From Alphaproteobacteria bacterium (GTDB taxonomy: Bacteria > Pseudomonadota > Alphaproteobacteria > JAJFFI01): a stretch of DNA of 40,020 nt. Location of the stretch: NCBI GenBank assembly GCA_030066595.1, contig JASJBI010000057.1:1-40020 (forward strand), read 5' to 3'. Positions 1 to 7,929 of this stretch are shown here, one piece after another; the stretch's first letter is position 1; each line of letters begins with the position of its first letter. The position numbers were made by a program, and so were the translations under genes. The notes under the pieces are model-generated. The model had not been told where the DNA came from, made no database searches, and saw only the letters and a program-made list of their open reading frames with translations.

Positions 1-548
1 GAACGCTCGGGATCGTCGGATTCGGCCGCATCGGGCATCGCGTGCTGGCCAAGTTCCGTCCCCTGGGGTTCGCCAGGGTGCTCGTCGCCGACCCCCAGGT
101 CACGGACGAGACCGGGACGGAGCAAGAGGTCGAGCCCGCTGGCGTCGAGACGATCTGCCGGGAGTCCGACGTGATCACCCTGCATGTGCCTCTGACGCCG
201 GCGACCCGGAACCTGATCGACACCCGGCGCATCGGGCTGATGAAGCCGACTTGCGTCGTCATCAACACCGCACGCGGCGGCCTGATCGATGAAACCGCAC
301 TCGCCGATGCCCTGCGGACCGGACGGATCTTTGGCGCCGGAGTCGATGTCTTCGCGGCGGAGCCGCCCGGCCCCGATCATCCGCTGCTCGACTGCCCGAA
401 CGCGGTCGTGACCGACCACATGGGTTGGTACTCGGAAGCGGCCGTGACCGAGCTGCAGACCAAGGCCGCCGAGGAGGTCAGACGTGTGCTGCGGGGCGAG
501 CAACCGCGCAACTGGGCCAACCCCTGGCCGAAAGCGGCCGCCTCATGA
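1..548 (+). CDS. D-isomer specific 2-hydroxyacid dehydrogenase, C-terminal part (5' end outside window)
   Basis: The reading frame is open from base 3 to a TGA at 546-548, so the gene starts outside the window. The visible part opens with the Rossmann motif GFGRIG that binds NAD(P). It then has the family features: a TARGGLIDE-like segment, an acidic AGVDVF stretch, and a late TDHMGWYSEAA segment holding the catalytic histidine. The WYSEAA ending resembles the CtBP-like subgroup of 2-hydroxyacid dehydrogenases. These cytoplasmic enzymes interconvert 2-keto acids and D-2-hydroxy acids, such as glyoxylate/glycolate or hydroxypyruvate/glycerate. The stop codon overlaps the next start (ATGA), so it is co-translated with a KDPG-type aldolase. 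A role in sugar-acid breakdown is inferred from that context; the exact substrate cannot be read from sequence. Confidence 0.9.
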   Translation, partial: TLGIVGFGRIGHRVLAKFRPLGFARVLVADPQVTDETGTEQEVEPAGVETICRESDVITLHVPLTPATRNLIDTRRIGLMKPTCVVINTARGGLIDETALADALRTGRIFGAGVDVFAAEPPGPDHPLLDCPNAVVTDHMGWYSEAAVTELQTKAAEEVRRVLRGEQPRNWANPWPKAAAS

Positions 549-1216
549 GTCCGCAAGATCTGATCAACCGACTCGGCCGGTCCAAGGTCATCCCCGTGCT
601 GCGGGCCAGGGATGGCGCGGCCGCGTCGCGGGCCGCGCACGCCATGATCGATGCCGGCTTTCACACGGTCGAGGTCACGTTGACCGTCCCGGACGCCATT
701 GCGGTGATCGAAGAGCTTGCGGCGCGGCCCGGATCGCTGATCGGCGCCGGCACGGTGCTGTCCGCTGACGATGCGGACCGTGTGATCGACGCAGGCGCCC
801 GCTATGTGGTTTCCCCCTGTGCGGTCGACGGGCTCGTCGCGCTGTGCCGGGCGCGCAACGTGGGCTGCCTGCCTGGAGCGATGACGCCAAGCGAGATCCT
901 TGCGCAGAGCCGGAGCGGCGCGACCGCGGTCAAGGTGTTTCCCGCGCGCGCCGCGGGCGGCGCCGGCTTCCTCCGCGCCGTCAAGGCCGTCTTTCCGGCC
1001 ATACCGATGATTCCGACCGGCGGGATTGGCTGCGCCGACGTCGAAGACTACCTGGCCGCGGGCGCCCTTGCGGTCGGCATGGGAAGCGAGCTGCTGTCCG
1101 CCGATGTGATCGCGCACGGGTCCTATGAGGACCTCCGAGGCGCCGCCGCCGAGGTCATCGCGACCTGGGCCGCGACATGGAACCTGACCCCATCCAAGGA
1201 GATTTCCAATGCCTAA
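545..1216 (+). CDS. 2-keto-3-deoxy-6-phosphogluconate (KDPG)-type aldolase
   Basis: 223 residues, the usual length for Eda/KDPG aldolase. These class I aldolases split 2-keto-3-deoxy-6-phosphogluconate (or the galactonate analogue) into pyruvate and glyceraldehyde 3-phosphate through a lysine Schiff base. Visible marks are VIPVLR near residue 15, the general base E43 in TVEVTL, LIGAGTV at 65-71, the phosphate-side SPCA at 90-93, and the Schiff-base lysine K130 in AVKVFPA. The ATG at 545 overlaps the upstream stop. An in-frame start exists further upstream, but it lies inside the dehydrogenase gene and adds nothing conserved. With the KDG kinase downstream it forms the two-step kinase/aldolase pair of Entner-Doudoroff-type sugar-acid catabolism. 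KDPG and KDPGal specificity cannot be separated here. Confidence 0.93.
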   Translation: MSPQDLINRLGRSKVIPVLRARDGAAASRAAHAMIDAGFHTVEVTLTVPDAIAVIEELAARPGSLIGAGTVLSADDADRVIDAGARYVVSPCAVDGLVALCRARNVGCLPGAMTPSEILAQSRSGATAVKVFPARAAGGAGFLRAVKAVFPAIPMIPTGGIGCADVEDYLAAGALAVGMGSELLSADVIAHGSYEDLRGAAAEVIATWAATWNLTPSKEISNA

Positions 1217-1856
1217 CGACCTGATCGAGCGTTTCCGCAACGTCGCAACCGCGTCGGTCGCGGACGCCGTCGACAAGATCGCCGGACGGACCGGCTACCT
1301 GGACCACGAGATCAAACCCCGTATCAACGACAAGCGGATTGTCGGGCCCGCGGTCACCGTGCTCGAGGGGCCGACGGACGAATTCGTTCCGCCGCAGCAC
1401 GCCCTCGATGCGATCGATGACGCCGCGCCGGGCAGCGTCATCGTGATCGCGATCAGCGGCGAGACCAACGTCGCGGTCTGGGGTGGGCTCATGACCGCCG
1501 GCGCGGTCGCCAACAAACACGAAGGCGCCGTGCTGGACGGCGGCGTGCGCGATCTCGTCGAGATCAAGCGCGACTTCGACTTCCCGATCTTCGCGCGCTC
1601 CGTCTCTCCGGGCACAACCCTCGGGCGCCACAAGACGCTGGCCTCGGGCGTTGCCGTGCCGCTCGGCAACGTCATCGTGCACCCAGGCGATCTCATCGTC
1701 GGAGACCCGGACGGCGTGGTCGTCGTACCGCATCAGCATGCCCAGGCCGTGCTCGACATGGCCGAGGAGATCGATCAGCGCGAGGCCGAGCAGACCAAGC
1801 TGATCCTCGACGCCGGCTCGCTGCGCGAGGGCCTGGCCAAGTATGGGCGCATCTAG
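1209..1856 (+). CDS. RraA-family protein / HMG-aldolase-like
   Basis: 215 residues of the RraA fold. The family includes 4-hydroxy-4-methyl-2-oxoglutarate/4-carboxy-4-hydroxy-2-oxoadipate aldolases, which release pyruvate, and the RNase E inhibitor RraA. The metal-site segment GAVLDGGVRD is intact: R114 and D115 match the catalytic Arg-Asp pair of the aldolases. The preceding WGGLMTAGA loop is also present. A catalytic lyase or oxaloacetate decarboxylase is therefore more likely than a pure RNase regulator. The ATG lies 8 bases inside the end of the aldolase gene, so the two are translationally coupled. Homologues are common in sugar-acid and aromatic operons, often without proven substrates. 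The true reaction here is unknown. Confidence 0.85.
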   Translation: MPNDLIERFRNVATASVADAVDKIAGRTGYLDHEIKPRINDKRIVGPAVTVLEGPTDEFVPPQHALDAIDDAAPGSVIVIAISGETNVAVWGGLMTAGAVANKHEGAVLDGGVRDLVEIKRDFDFPIFARSVSPGTTLGRHKTLASGVAVPLGNVIVHPGDLIVGDPDGVVVVPHQHAQAVLDMAEEIDQREAEQTKLILDAGSLREGLAKYGRI

Positions 1857-1896
1857 CCAGCCCCGGTTGGAAGATCGAAGCGGAGACGGAACCTAA

Positions 1897-2832
1897 ATGA
1901 TGGCGACCGTGCAGCCCGACATCGTGTGCCTTGGCGAGCCCCTGCTCGAGTTCAACCAGAGCAAGGAGGACGGCCGTTACCTGCCCGGCCACGGCGGCGA
2001 CACCTCAAATGCCGCGATCGCCGCGGCCCGCGCCGGCGCGCGCGTCGGTTACCTCACCCACATCGGCGCGGACGAGTTCGGCGACTCGTTCATGAAGCTT
2101 TGGGAAAGCGAGGGTGTCGACGGCTCCCGCGTACGGCGAGATCCCTCGGCGCATACCGGGATCTACTTCGTCACCCACGGGCCCGAGGGGCACAGTTTCT
2201 CCTATTTTCGCGCCGGCTCGGCGGCGAGCCGAATGGCGCCCGAGGATATGCCCGAGGACTACATCGCAGAGGCGCGTGTCCTGCACGTCTCGGGCATCAG
2301 CCAGGCGATCAGCGATTCCGCGGCCGACGCCGTGTTCCGGGCGATCGAGATCGCCAGGGCGAACGACACGCTGGTCTCCTACGACACCAATCTGCGCCTC
2401 AAGCTCTGGCCCCTGACCCGCGCGCGGGCCATGATCCATGCAGCCATGCGTCTCTGCGACATTGCCCTACCGGGACTCGACGACGCGCACCAGCTCACCG
2501 GCCACGAGGATCCCGAGGCCATTGTCGACTTCTATCTGGAGCTCGGCGCGTCGCTGGTGGCCTTGACGCTGGGCCCGGAGGGCACACTGGTCGCGACGCC
2601 TGAACGGCGAGAACGCGTGCCGGGGATCGAAGTCTCGCCGGTTGACGCGACGGCAGCAGGCGATACCTTCGATGGCGCCTTTCTGGCCGAATATGTGCGA
2701 ACAGGCGACCCGTTTTCCGCGGCGCGATTCGCCAATGCCGCCGCTGCGCTCTCCACCGAGGGCTATGGTGCGGTGGCGCCCATGCCCCGTCGGGCGCAAG
2801 TGCTGGACGCGATCGGAGCGGGCCAGGGATGA
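1897..2832 (+). CDS. 2-keto-3-deoxygluconate kinase-like sugar kinase (PfkB family)
   Basis: 311 residues, the right size for a ribokinase/PfkB kinase. The N-terminal GEPLLEF segment and the GGDTSNAA motif are typical of KDG kinases. The C-terminal PfkB signature DATAAGDTFDGAF carries the catalytic base D256. The protein should phosphorylate 2-keto-3-deoxygluconate (or the galacto epimer) with ATP in the cytoplasm, feeding the aldolase encoded two genes upstream. Start codons at 1897 and 1900 are adjacent (ATGATG) and both possible. A 40-base gap separates it from the rraA-like gene. It overlaps the next gene by four bases (ATGA). Confidence 0.9.
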   Translation: MMATVQPDIVCLGEPLLEFNQSKEDGRYLPGHGGDTSNAAIAAARAGARVGYLTHIGADEFGDSFMKLWESEGVDGSRVRRDPSAHTGIYFVTHGPEGHSFSYFRAGSAASRMAPEDMPEDYIAEARVLHVSGISQAISDSAADAVFRAIEIARANDTLVSYDTNLRLKLWPLTRARAMIHAAMRLCDIALPGLDDAHQLTGHEDPEAIVDFYLELGASLVALTLGPEGTLVATPERRERVPGIEVSPVDATAAGDTFDGAFLAEYVRTGDPFSAARFANAAAALSTEGYGAVAPMPRRAQVLDAIGAGQG

Positions 2833-3542
2833 ACGACGTGCCGACGGCGATCGTGACCGGTGGCACCCGGGGCATCGGGGCTGGGATCGCCGGCGCTTTG
2901 GCGGTAGCTGGGTATTATGTGGTTGCGACGGGATTGACCCCGGACGAAGTCGATGCCTTCCCCGAATCCGAGAGAATCAGCCCGAGACAGCTCGACGTGA
3001 CCGACGAGCGGTCGGTCGCTTCGCTGGTCGATGGTTTGCCGCAGCTGCAGGCATTGGTGAACTGCGCCGGCACCATACTGCGCGACGGCGCCGAGTATCG
3101 CATCGACGGCTTCCAAAAAGTGCTCGAGGTGAACCTCGTGGGCACCATGCGCATGTGCCTGGCCGCGCGCCCGCTGTTGGCCCGCTCGCGCGGCAGCGTC
3201 GTCAACCTGGCGTCCATGCTGTCCTTCTTCGGCGGCCCCGGGGTCCCGGCCTATGCGGCGAGCAAGGGCGGCATCGTCCAGCTCACGAAATCGCTGGCCG
3301 GCGCCTGGGCCACGGACGGCATCCGCGTCAACGCGGTGGCGCCCGGCTGGATCGATACAGAGCTGACCCGGCCCCTGGTGGAGGATCCGGAGCGGTCCCG
3401 GGGCATCCTGTCCCGGACGCCGATGCAGCGCTGGGGCCTGCCGGAAGATCTCGGCGGCGCGGTGGTCTTTCTCTGCTCCGAGGCGGCGGGCTTTATCACC
3501 GGCGCAACCCTGCCGGTAGACGGCGGTTACCTTGCCCTATGA
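2829..3542 (+). CDS. Short-chain dehydrogenase/reductase (gluconate/ketogluconate dehydrogenase type)
   Basis: 237 residues, a classical SDR. The cofactor motif TGGTRGIG sits at residues 10-17, NCAG at 78-81, and the catalytic triad is S129, Y142 (YAASK) and K146. The C-terminal PVDGGY is also typical. SDRs of this kind oxidise or reduce sugar acids such as 5-ketogluconate or 2-keto-3-deoxygluconate with NAD(P). The ATG at 2829 overlaps the kinase stop, so it is the next step in the same operon. Substrate assignment rests on the neighbours only. Confidence 0.9.
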   Translation: MNDVPTAIVTGGTRGIGAGIAGALAVAGYYVVATGLTPDEVDAFPESERISPRQLDVTDERSVASLVDGLPQLQALVNCAGTILRDGAEYRIDGFQKVLEVNLVGTMRMCLAARPLLARSRGSVVNLASMLSFFGGPGVPAYAASKGGIVQLTKSLAGAWATDGIRVNAVAPGWIDTELTRPLVEDPERSRGILSRTPMQRWGLPEDLGGAVVFLCSEAAGFITGATLPVDGGYLAL

Positions 3543-3561
3543 CGAGAACGAAGAGAGTGAC

Positions 3562-4110
3562 ATGACGACACCCCGCAATCGAACCGATCTGAGGGAAAGC
3601 ACCGATGAGGCGCGCCTGCCGTACCGCCATGCCCAGCCCGCCGAATCGCCGCCCGAGATCGTCATCCCGGACGCGCTGCCGGCAGACGAGCGGATCTGGG
3701 TGCCGCAAGCGGAGAATGTCTGGTTCAGGCCCCTCTGCCTGTCGGCCAGCCGAGGCTACTGGGTGAACCTTCTGCGGGTGCGCAAGGCCGGGGTGCTGTC
3801 CCGGCACCGACACCCACAGCCCGTCCATGGCTTCGTGCTGAAGGGAAGCTGGCGCTATCTGGAGCACGACTGGGTCGCGACGGAGGGCGCCTATGTTTAT
3901 GAGGCGCCGGGGGAAACGCACACCCTGGTGGTGGACGAGCCCGTCGAGGAGATGGTCACCCTGTTCCAGGTCAACGGCTGCATGATCTACGTCGATCCTG
4001 ACGGCCGCCAGCTCGGCTACGAGGACGTGTTTACGAAGATCGATCTCTGCCGCGCGCACTACGCCGACATCGGCCTAGGGGCCGATTACGTCGACCAGTT
4101 CATCCGTTGA
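3562..4110 (+). CDS. Cupin resembling 2,4'-dihydroxyacetophenone dioxygenase
   Basis: 182 residues from the ATG at 3562. This start has an AAGAGAG ribosome site just upstream and is preferred over a TTG at 3532 that overlaps the SDR gene. The cupin core has GYWVNLLRVRKAGVLSRHRH, HGFVLKG, EHDWVATEG and APGETHTL. The histidines H82, H84 and H120 are the likely metal ligands. From memory the chain resembles bacterial 2,4'-dihydroxyacetophenone dioxygenase through to the C-terminal GADYVDQFIR. That enzyme is a non-haem iron dioxygenase that cleaves a C-C bond next to an aromatic ketone. Its position after five sugar-acid genes is unexpected. It may cleave or isomerise a non-aromatic substrate, or only share the fold. 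The family call is firm and the reaction is not. Confidence 0.8.
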   Translation: MTTPRNRTDLRESTDEARLPYRHAQPAESPPEIVIPDALPADERIWVPQAENVWFRPLCLSASRGYWVNLLRVRKAGVLSRHRHPQPVHGFVLKGSWRYLEHDWVATEGAYVYEAPGETHTLVVDEPVEEMVTLFQVNGCMIYVDPDGRQLGYEDVFTKIDLCRAHYADIGLGADYVDQFIR

Positions 4111-4114
4111 TGCG

Positions 4115-5209
4115 CTAGCGGATCTTCTGACGATTGGCCACGGCGGTGATCGGCACCAGGGCCATGCCGTTCTTGCGGGCTTCCGGAAGCCATCGCCGGA
4201 CACGGTCGAGCACCAGGGGGTGGGCCGGCGCGAGCACGACCGCAGCCCCTTTGAGCCGGGCCACGACTTCCGCTTCCAGGAGATGGGCGTCGATCGATGC
4301 GCGGACCAGATCGTCGCCGACCCGTATGTCGGCGAAGGCAACCGGCACCTTGAGCGTCTTCGCGAGCCCGGGTGCCACGGTCTTGTCGGTGGTCTTGCCA
4401 TCCACGAACATCAGGCCGCGCTGTCCGGTTTCCTTGAGCAACGGCCGCATCGCCCCGGCGTCAGCGGTAAACCGCGACCCCATCTGCGTCACGACCCCGA
4501 CATAGCCGGTAAACCGGGACAGGATCCACTTGTAGTGCGTCTGGTTCTCCGCCTCGCTCATGCCGGTGCGCAGGGCGTGGGGGCCCGGATCGCTGGTCGT
4601 CTCGACAGGTTCCAGCGGCACCATCAGGAGGACTTCGTGTCCGGCCGCGCGCGACCTCTGCACCGCTTCGGCGAGATCGCGGCCGTAAGGCGAAAAGGCC
4701 AGCGTGACCTCGGGCGGCAGCTCGTCGATCGCGCGTCCCGTGATCTCGCTGCTGAGGCCCAGCCCAAGCACGACAACGGCGATGTTCGGGCGTCCTTCCG
4801 GCGCGCTGGCCGGGCGGGCGTAGATCTGCCATGGCTTGCTGCCGTCCGGCCCGACGCGCGGCAACGGTCCTTCCTGGCCGGCCTCGAGAAGATCGGACCG
4901 CACGGAGGCCAATTCCGTTCCGGGCCGCCGATCGGACTGCGCCTCGGCGCTGTCCGGCAGCGCCACCTCGCTCTCAGCGCGGTCCGCCGTGGCCACGGTC
5001 TCGCGGTAGTCGGCGGGCGGCGCAGCGGGTTGCCCGGACGGGTCAGCTTCCTTTTGGCTGTCTGCCGGCGCTTCGCCGTCCGATGGTGTGGGGAGGGCGA
5101 CGATGACGCCGCCGGCCGGGCCGGCACCTGGTTGGGTCAGCCACAGCATCGCCAGCGTGCCAGTGATGAGCACCAGGAGCAGCAAATAGGCGCCAGCTAG
5201 GGGCTTCAT
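4115..5209 (-). CDS. Divergent polysaccharide deacetylase family protein (YibQ-like)
   Basis: 364 residues from the ATG at 5209; a TTG four codons upstream is possible. One N-terminal membrane segment (about residues 5-30) is followed by a low-complexity acidic, Pro/Ala-rich linker. The family domain begins near IAVVVLGLGL and contains LAFSPYGRDL, VLLMVPLEP, an NQTHYKW segment and the FVDGKT strand. The fold is related to NodB-type deacetylases but lacks the usual metal-binding motifs, so no deacetylase activity should be assumed. The likely location is the periplasmic face of the inner membrane. It is the last gene of the envC-like/ctpA block, a position this family often holds in alphaproteobacteria. 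Its role is unknown, probably in the cell envelope. Confidence 0.85.
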   Translation of the reverse strand: MKPLAGAYLLLLVLITGTLAMLWLTQPGAGPAGGVIVALPTPSDGEAPADSQKEADPSGQPAAPPADYRETVATADRAESEVALPDSAEAQSDRRPGTELASVRSDLLEAGQEGPLPRVGPDGSKPWQIYARPASAPEGRPNIAVVVLGLGLSSEITGRAIDELPPEVTLAFSPYGRDLAEAVQRSRAAGHEVLLMVPLEPVETTSDPGPHALRTGMSEAENQTHYKWILSRFTGYVGVVTQMGSRFTADAGAMRPLLKETGQRGLMFVDGKTTDKTVAPGLAKTLKVPVAFADIRVGDDLVRASIDAHLLEAEVVARLKGAAVVLAPAHPLVLDRVRRWLPEARKNGMALVPITAVANRQKIR

Positions 5210-5286
5210 CCAACCCGTCAACCTGTTCTGCGCGGTCGTCGTACCGCGATTCAGCCGGCGATACCTGCCTACATAGTTTGCCCAGA

Positions 5287-6690
5287 TCAGTTCACTGCTT
5301 TCGCCCCGAACAAGGCCAGGCCCTTGAGCAAGTCGATCGCCCGCGACAGCTGGTAGTCCTGCGGCGCTGAACTTGCGGCGGTCTCCTCCTCTTGCTCGTC
5401 CTCCGGCTTCTGCTCGGCATCCTGCTCTTGCTCCTGGGCATCGTCGGGGGCGCTTTCCTCGGTCGGCTCGGCGTCGTCCCGCTTGACCTCGGGCTTGGAC
5501 TCCTCCGCCTCCGCGTCCGGCTTCGTCTCTTCTTCTCCGTTCTGCCCGGGATTGGTGAGGGCGTTGTCGAGATCAGCCTCGCGGCGAGACGTCCCCGTCT
5601 GGTTGGGGCGCTCGAGCCGTGCCTGTTCGACGATGATGTCCGGCTCGATGCCCTTGGCCTGGATCGAGCGCCCGCTCGGCGTGTAATAGCGCGCGGTCGT
5701 CAGCCGCATCGCCCCGCGGCCGCTCAAGGGGACGATGGTCTGGACCGATCCCTTGCCGAAGCTGCGGGTTCCCAGCACGATCCCGCGACGGTGATCCTGC
5801 AGCGCCCCGGCGACGATCTCCGATGCCGATGCCGAACCGCCATTGATCAGAACCACGATCGGCAAGCCTGCAGCCAGATCGCCCGGTTTGGCGTTCCAGC
5901 GCTGCGAATCCTCGGCATGGCGGCCGCGGGTCGACACGATCTCGCCCTTGTCCAGAAACGCGTCCGAGACCGCAATGGCCTGGTCCAGAAGGCCGCCGGG
6001 ATCGTTCCGCAGATCGATCACATAGCCGATCACCTTGTCGCCCAACTCGTCCTTGATCTTGTCGACCGCGTTGCGGACGTTCTCATCGGTCTGCTCCGTG
6101 AAGGCGGTGATCCGGATGTAGCCCACATTGCCTTCCGTGCGCGAGCGGACGGATCGAATCTTAATGACTGCACGCGTAATCGTCAGATCGAACGGATCCC
6201 GGCCCTCGCGCCGAACGGTGATGCGAATCTTGGTGTCGACCTTGCCACGCATCTTCTCGACCGCCTCGCTCAGCGTCATGCCCTGGATCGTCTTGCCGTC
6301 GAGATGGGTGATGAAGTCGCCGGCCTTGACCCCGGCCCGGAAGGCGGGCGTGTCATCGATCGGCGAGATCACCTTCACGAAGCCGCTCTCCATGGTGACC
6401 TCGATCCCCAAACCCCCGAATTCGCCGCGGGTCTGAACCTGCATTTCTTTGTAATTCTTCGGATTCAGGTAGCTGGAGTGCGGATCGAGCGAGGTCAGCA
6501 TGCCGGTGATGGCGGCCTCGATCAGCTCTTCGTCGGTCACCTCCTCGACATAGTTGGCCCGAACCCGTTCGAACACCGTGCCGAACAGATCCAGTTGGCG
6601 ATAGGTCTCGGAGGTCTTGCTCTCGGTGATCGCCGTGGCGGGCAGCAAGAGCACGATGCCAAAGAGGCCCAGGATGGAAAGACGCTTCAT
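5287..6690 (-). CDS. ctpA: C-terminal processing peptidase (S41 family, CtpA)
   Basis: 467 residues. An N-terminal hydrophobic segment (about 3-21) acts as signal or anchor. A PDZ domain follows (about 90-160, with GGLGIEV and PAFRAGVKAGD), then the tail-specific protease core. The serine motif GGSASASE is at 284-291, and the catalytic lysine K313 lies in RSFGKGSVQT. The protein trims C-termini of periplasmic substrates. In this block it probably works with the upstream EnvC-like factor on peptidoglycan hydrolases. After the protease core the chain ends with a long Glu/Asp-rich tail (roughly residues 365-445) that is not part of the family core. The start has AGGAA upstream and lies 9 bases after the envC-like stop. 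Confidence 0.95.
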   Translation of the reverse strand: MKRLSILGLFGIVLLLPATAITESKTSETYRQLDLFGTVFERVRANYVEEVTDEELIEAAITGMLTSLDPHSSYLNPKNYKEMQVQTRGEFGGLGIEVTMESGFVKVISPIDDTPAFRAGVKAGDFITHLDGKTIQGMTLSEAVEKMRGKVDTKIRITVRREGRDPFDLTITRAVIKIRSVRSRTEGNVGYIRITAFTEQTDENVRNAVDKIKDELGDKVIGYVIDLRNDPGGLLDQAIAVSDAFLDKGEIVSTRGRHAEDSQRWNAKPGDLAAGLPIVVLINGGSASASEIVAGALQDHRRGIVLGTRSFGKGSVQTIVPLSGRGAMRLTTARYYTPSGRSIQAKGIEPDIIVEQARLERPNQTGTSRREADLDNALTNPGQNGEEETKPDAEAEESKPEVKRDDAEPTEESAPDDAQEQEQDAEQKPEDEQEEETAASSAPQDYQLSRAIDLLKGLALFGAKAVN

Positions 6691-6699
6691 GGTGGATTC

Positions 6700-7929
6700 C
6701 TAGTTGCTAGCCGCCAGCCATGGCAGCGGGTTGATTGGTCGCCCTTTCTCACGCAACTCCATATAGAGGAATGGGTTCCCATTCTCGGGATTGCCCATGA
6801 CGCCAACGGGTTCACCCGCCAACAGCCTCTGGCCCGGGGCACTGTCAATGCGGGAAAAGCCTGCCAGTAACGTATGATATCGCTCGCCGTGCGCGATGAT
6901 CAAGATTTGCCCATATCCCCGATATGGGCCTGCGAACACGACTTTGCCATCAAACGGTGCCACGACCTGGGCGGCCGGCCGGGTTCGGATCATCACGCCT
7001 TCGCGTGATCGCCCCACCTCGTTGCTCTCGCCGAAGCGCCCGGTGACGCGGCCGCGGGCGGGATATTGCATCTTGCCGCGGACGGGCGACGCCGTCGCGC
7101 CCCGCCCCGGCCGCGCGGCGACCGCCTGCTCCCGCTCTGACGGTGTCCGAGGCTCCAGAATATCGGGGCGCAGCGTCGGCTTTGCCAGCGATTCGCGGCG
7201 CAGCCGGGCGATCAGATCGCGCAGTGTCTTGGCCTCGCGGCCCAGCCGCGCCATGCGGCGGCTGATGGCTTGCTTGTCGCTCTCCGTGCGGGCCGCAAGC
7301 CGGCGCTTTTCGGTCAGCAGGCGTTCGGCCCGGCGTTGATCGCGGTCGAGGCTCAGCGCGGCGGTGCGCATGGCACTGCGCTGACGCCGCATGCGGTCGC
7401 CCAGGGAGGAGAGCGTGTCCAGTTCGTCGCGCAGGGCGGCGCTGCGCTGTTCCAGCCGCGGGATCATCGAGCGCAGCAAGAGCGCGCTGCGCAGGGCCTG
7501 ATTCGGATCGCCCGGCGCGACGATCAGCGTGGCCGTCGGGTGTAGCGCGACCCGCTGGAGGACCGCAAGGGTACCGGCCACCTGTTGGTCCTGCCGCGCC
7601 AAACGGGCGCGCTTGGCGACCGCTTCGGCGCCAAGCCTCGCCAGCTCGTCCTCGATTGCCGAGATCTCGGCCTCACGCCCCTGGATGTCGCGGGCCACCT
7701 CGACCAGGGCACCCTGCAGGCCGGCGATCTCGGATCCGATCTTCTCCGCCTTGCGGTCGAGGGCACGTTCCTGTTTGCGGCTCTGCTCGAGCTCGCCTTC
7801 CAACAGCTCGAGCTTTTTCTTGGCCGATTCGGCAGCCGCCGGGCTGCTGAGCAGCGGCGCCAAAGTCCAAATCCCGATCGCCGCGGCCGCGACGAGCGTG
7901 GCCTGTGCGCGACTCGTCTTCTTAGGCAA
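6700..7929 (-). CDS. Murein hydrolase activator, EnvC-like (coiled coil plus degenerate M23/LytM domain)
   Basis: 409 residues from a TTG start that overlaps the gpmI stop by 8 bases. The first 35 residues look like a Sec signal peptide (MPKKTSRAQ, then a hydrophobic run ending PAAAES). A long Arg/Glu-rich coiled coil spans about 35-265, and a LytM domain ends the protein. The usual zinc ligands are absent: the HxGxD position reads SREGVMI and the HxH position reads LYMEL. Like E. coli EnvC it should therefore be non-catalytic and activate amidases during septum splitting. It lies between gpmI and ctpA in the same minus-strand run. Confidence 0.9.
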   Translation of the reverse strand: MPKKTSRAQATLVAAAAIGIWTLAPLLSSPAAAESAKKKLELLEGELEQSRKQERALDRKAEKIGSEIAGLQGALVEVARDIQGREAEISAIEDELARLGAEAVAKRARLARQDQQVAGTLAVLQRVALHPTATLIVAPGDPNQALRSALLLRSMIPRLEQRSAALRDELDTLSSLGDRMRRQRSAMRTAALSLDRDQRRAERLLTEKRRLAARTESDKQAISRRMARLGREAKTLRDLIARLRRESLAKPTLRPDILEPRTPSEREQAVAARPGRGATASPVRGKMQYPARGRVTGRFGESNEVGRSREGVMIRTRPAAQVVAPFDGKVVFAGPYRGYGQILIIAHGERYHTLLAGFSRIDSAPGQRLLAGEPVGVMGNPENGNPFLYMELREKGRPINPLPWLAASN

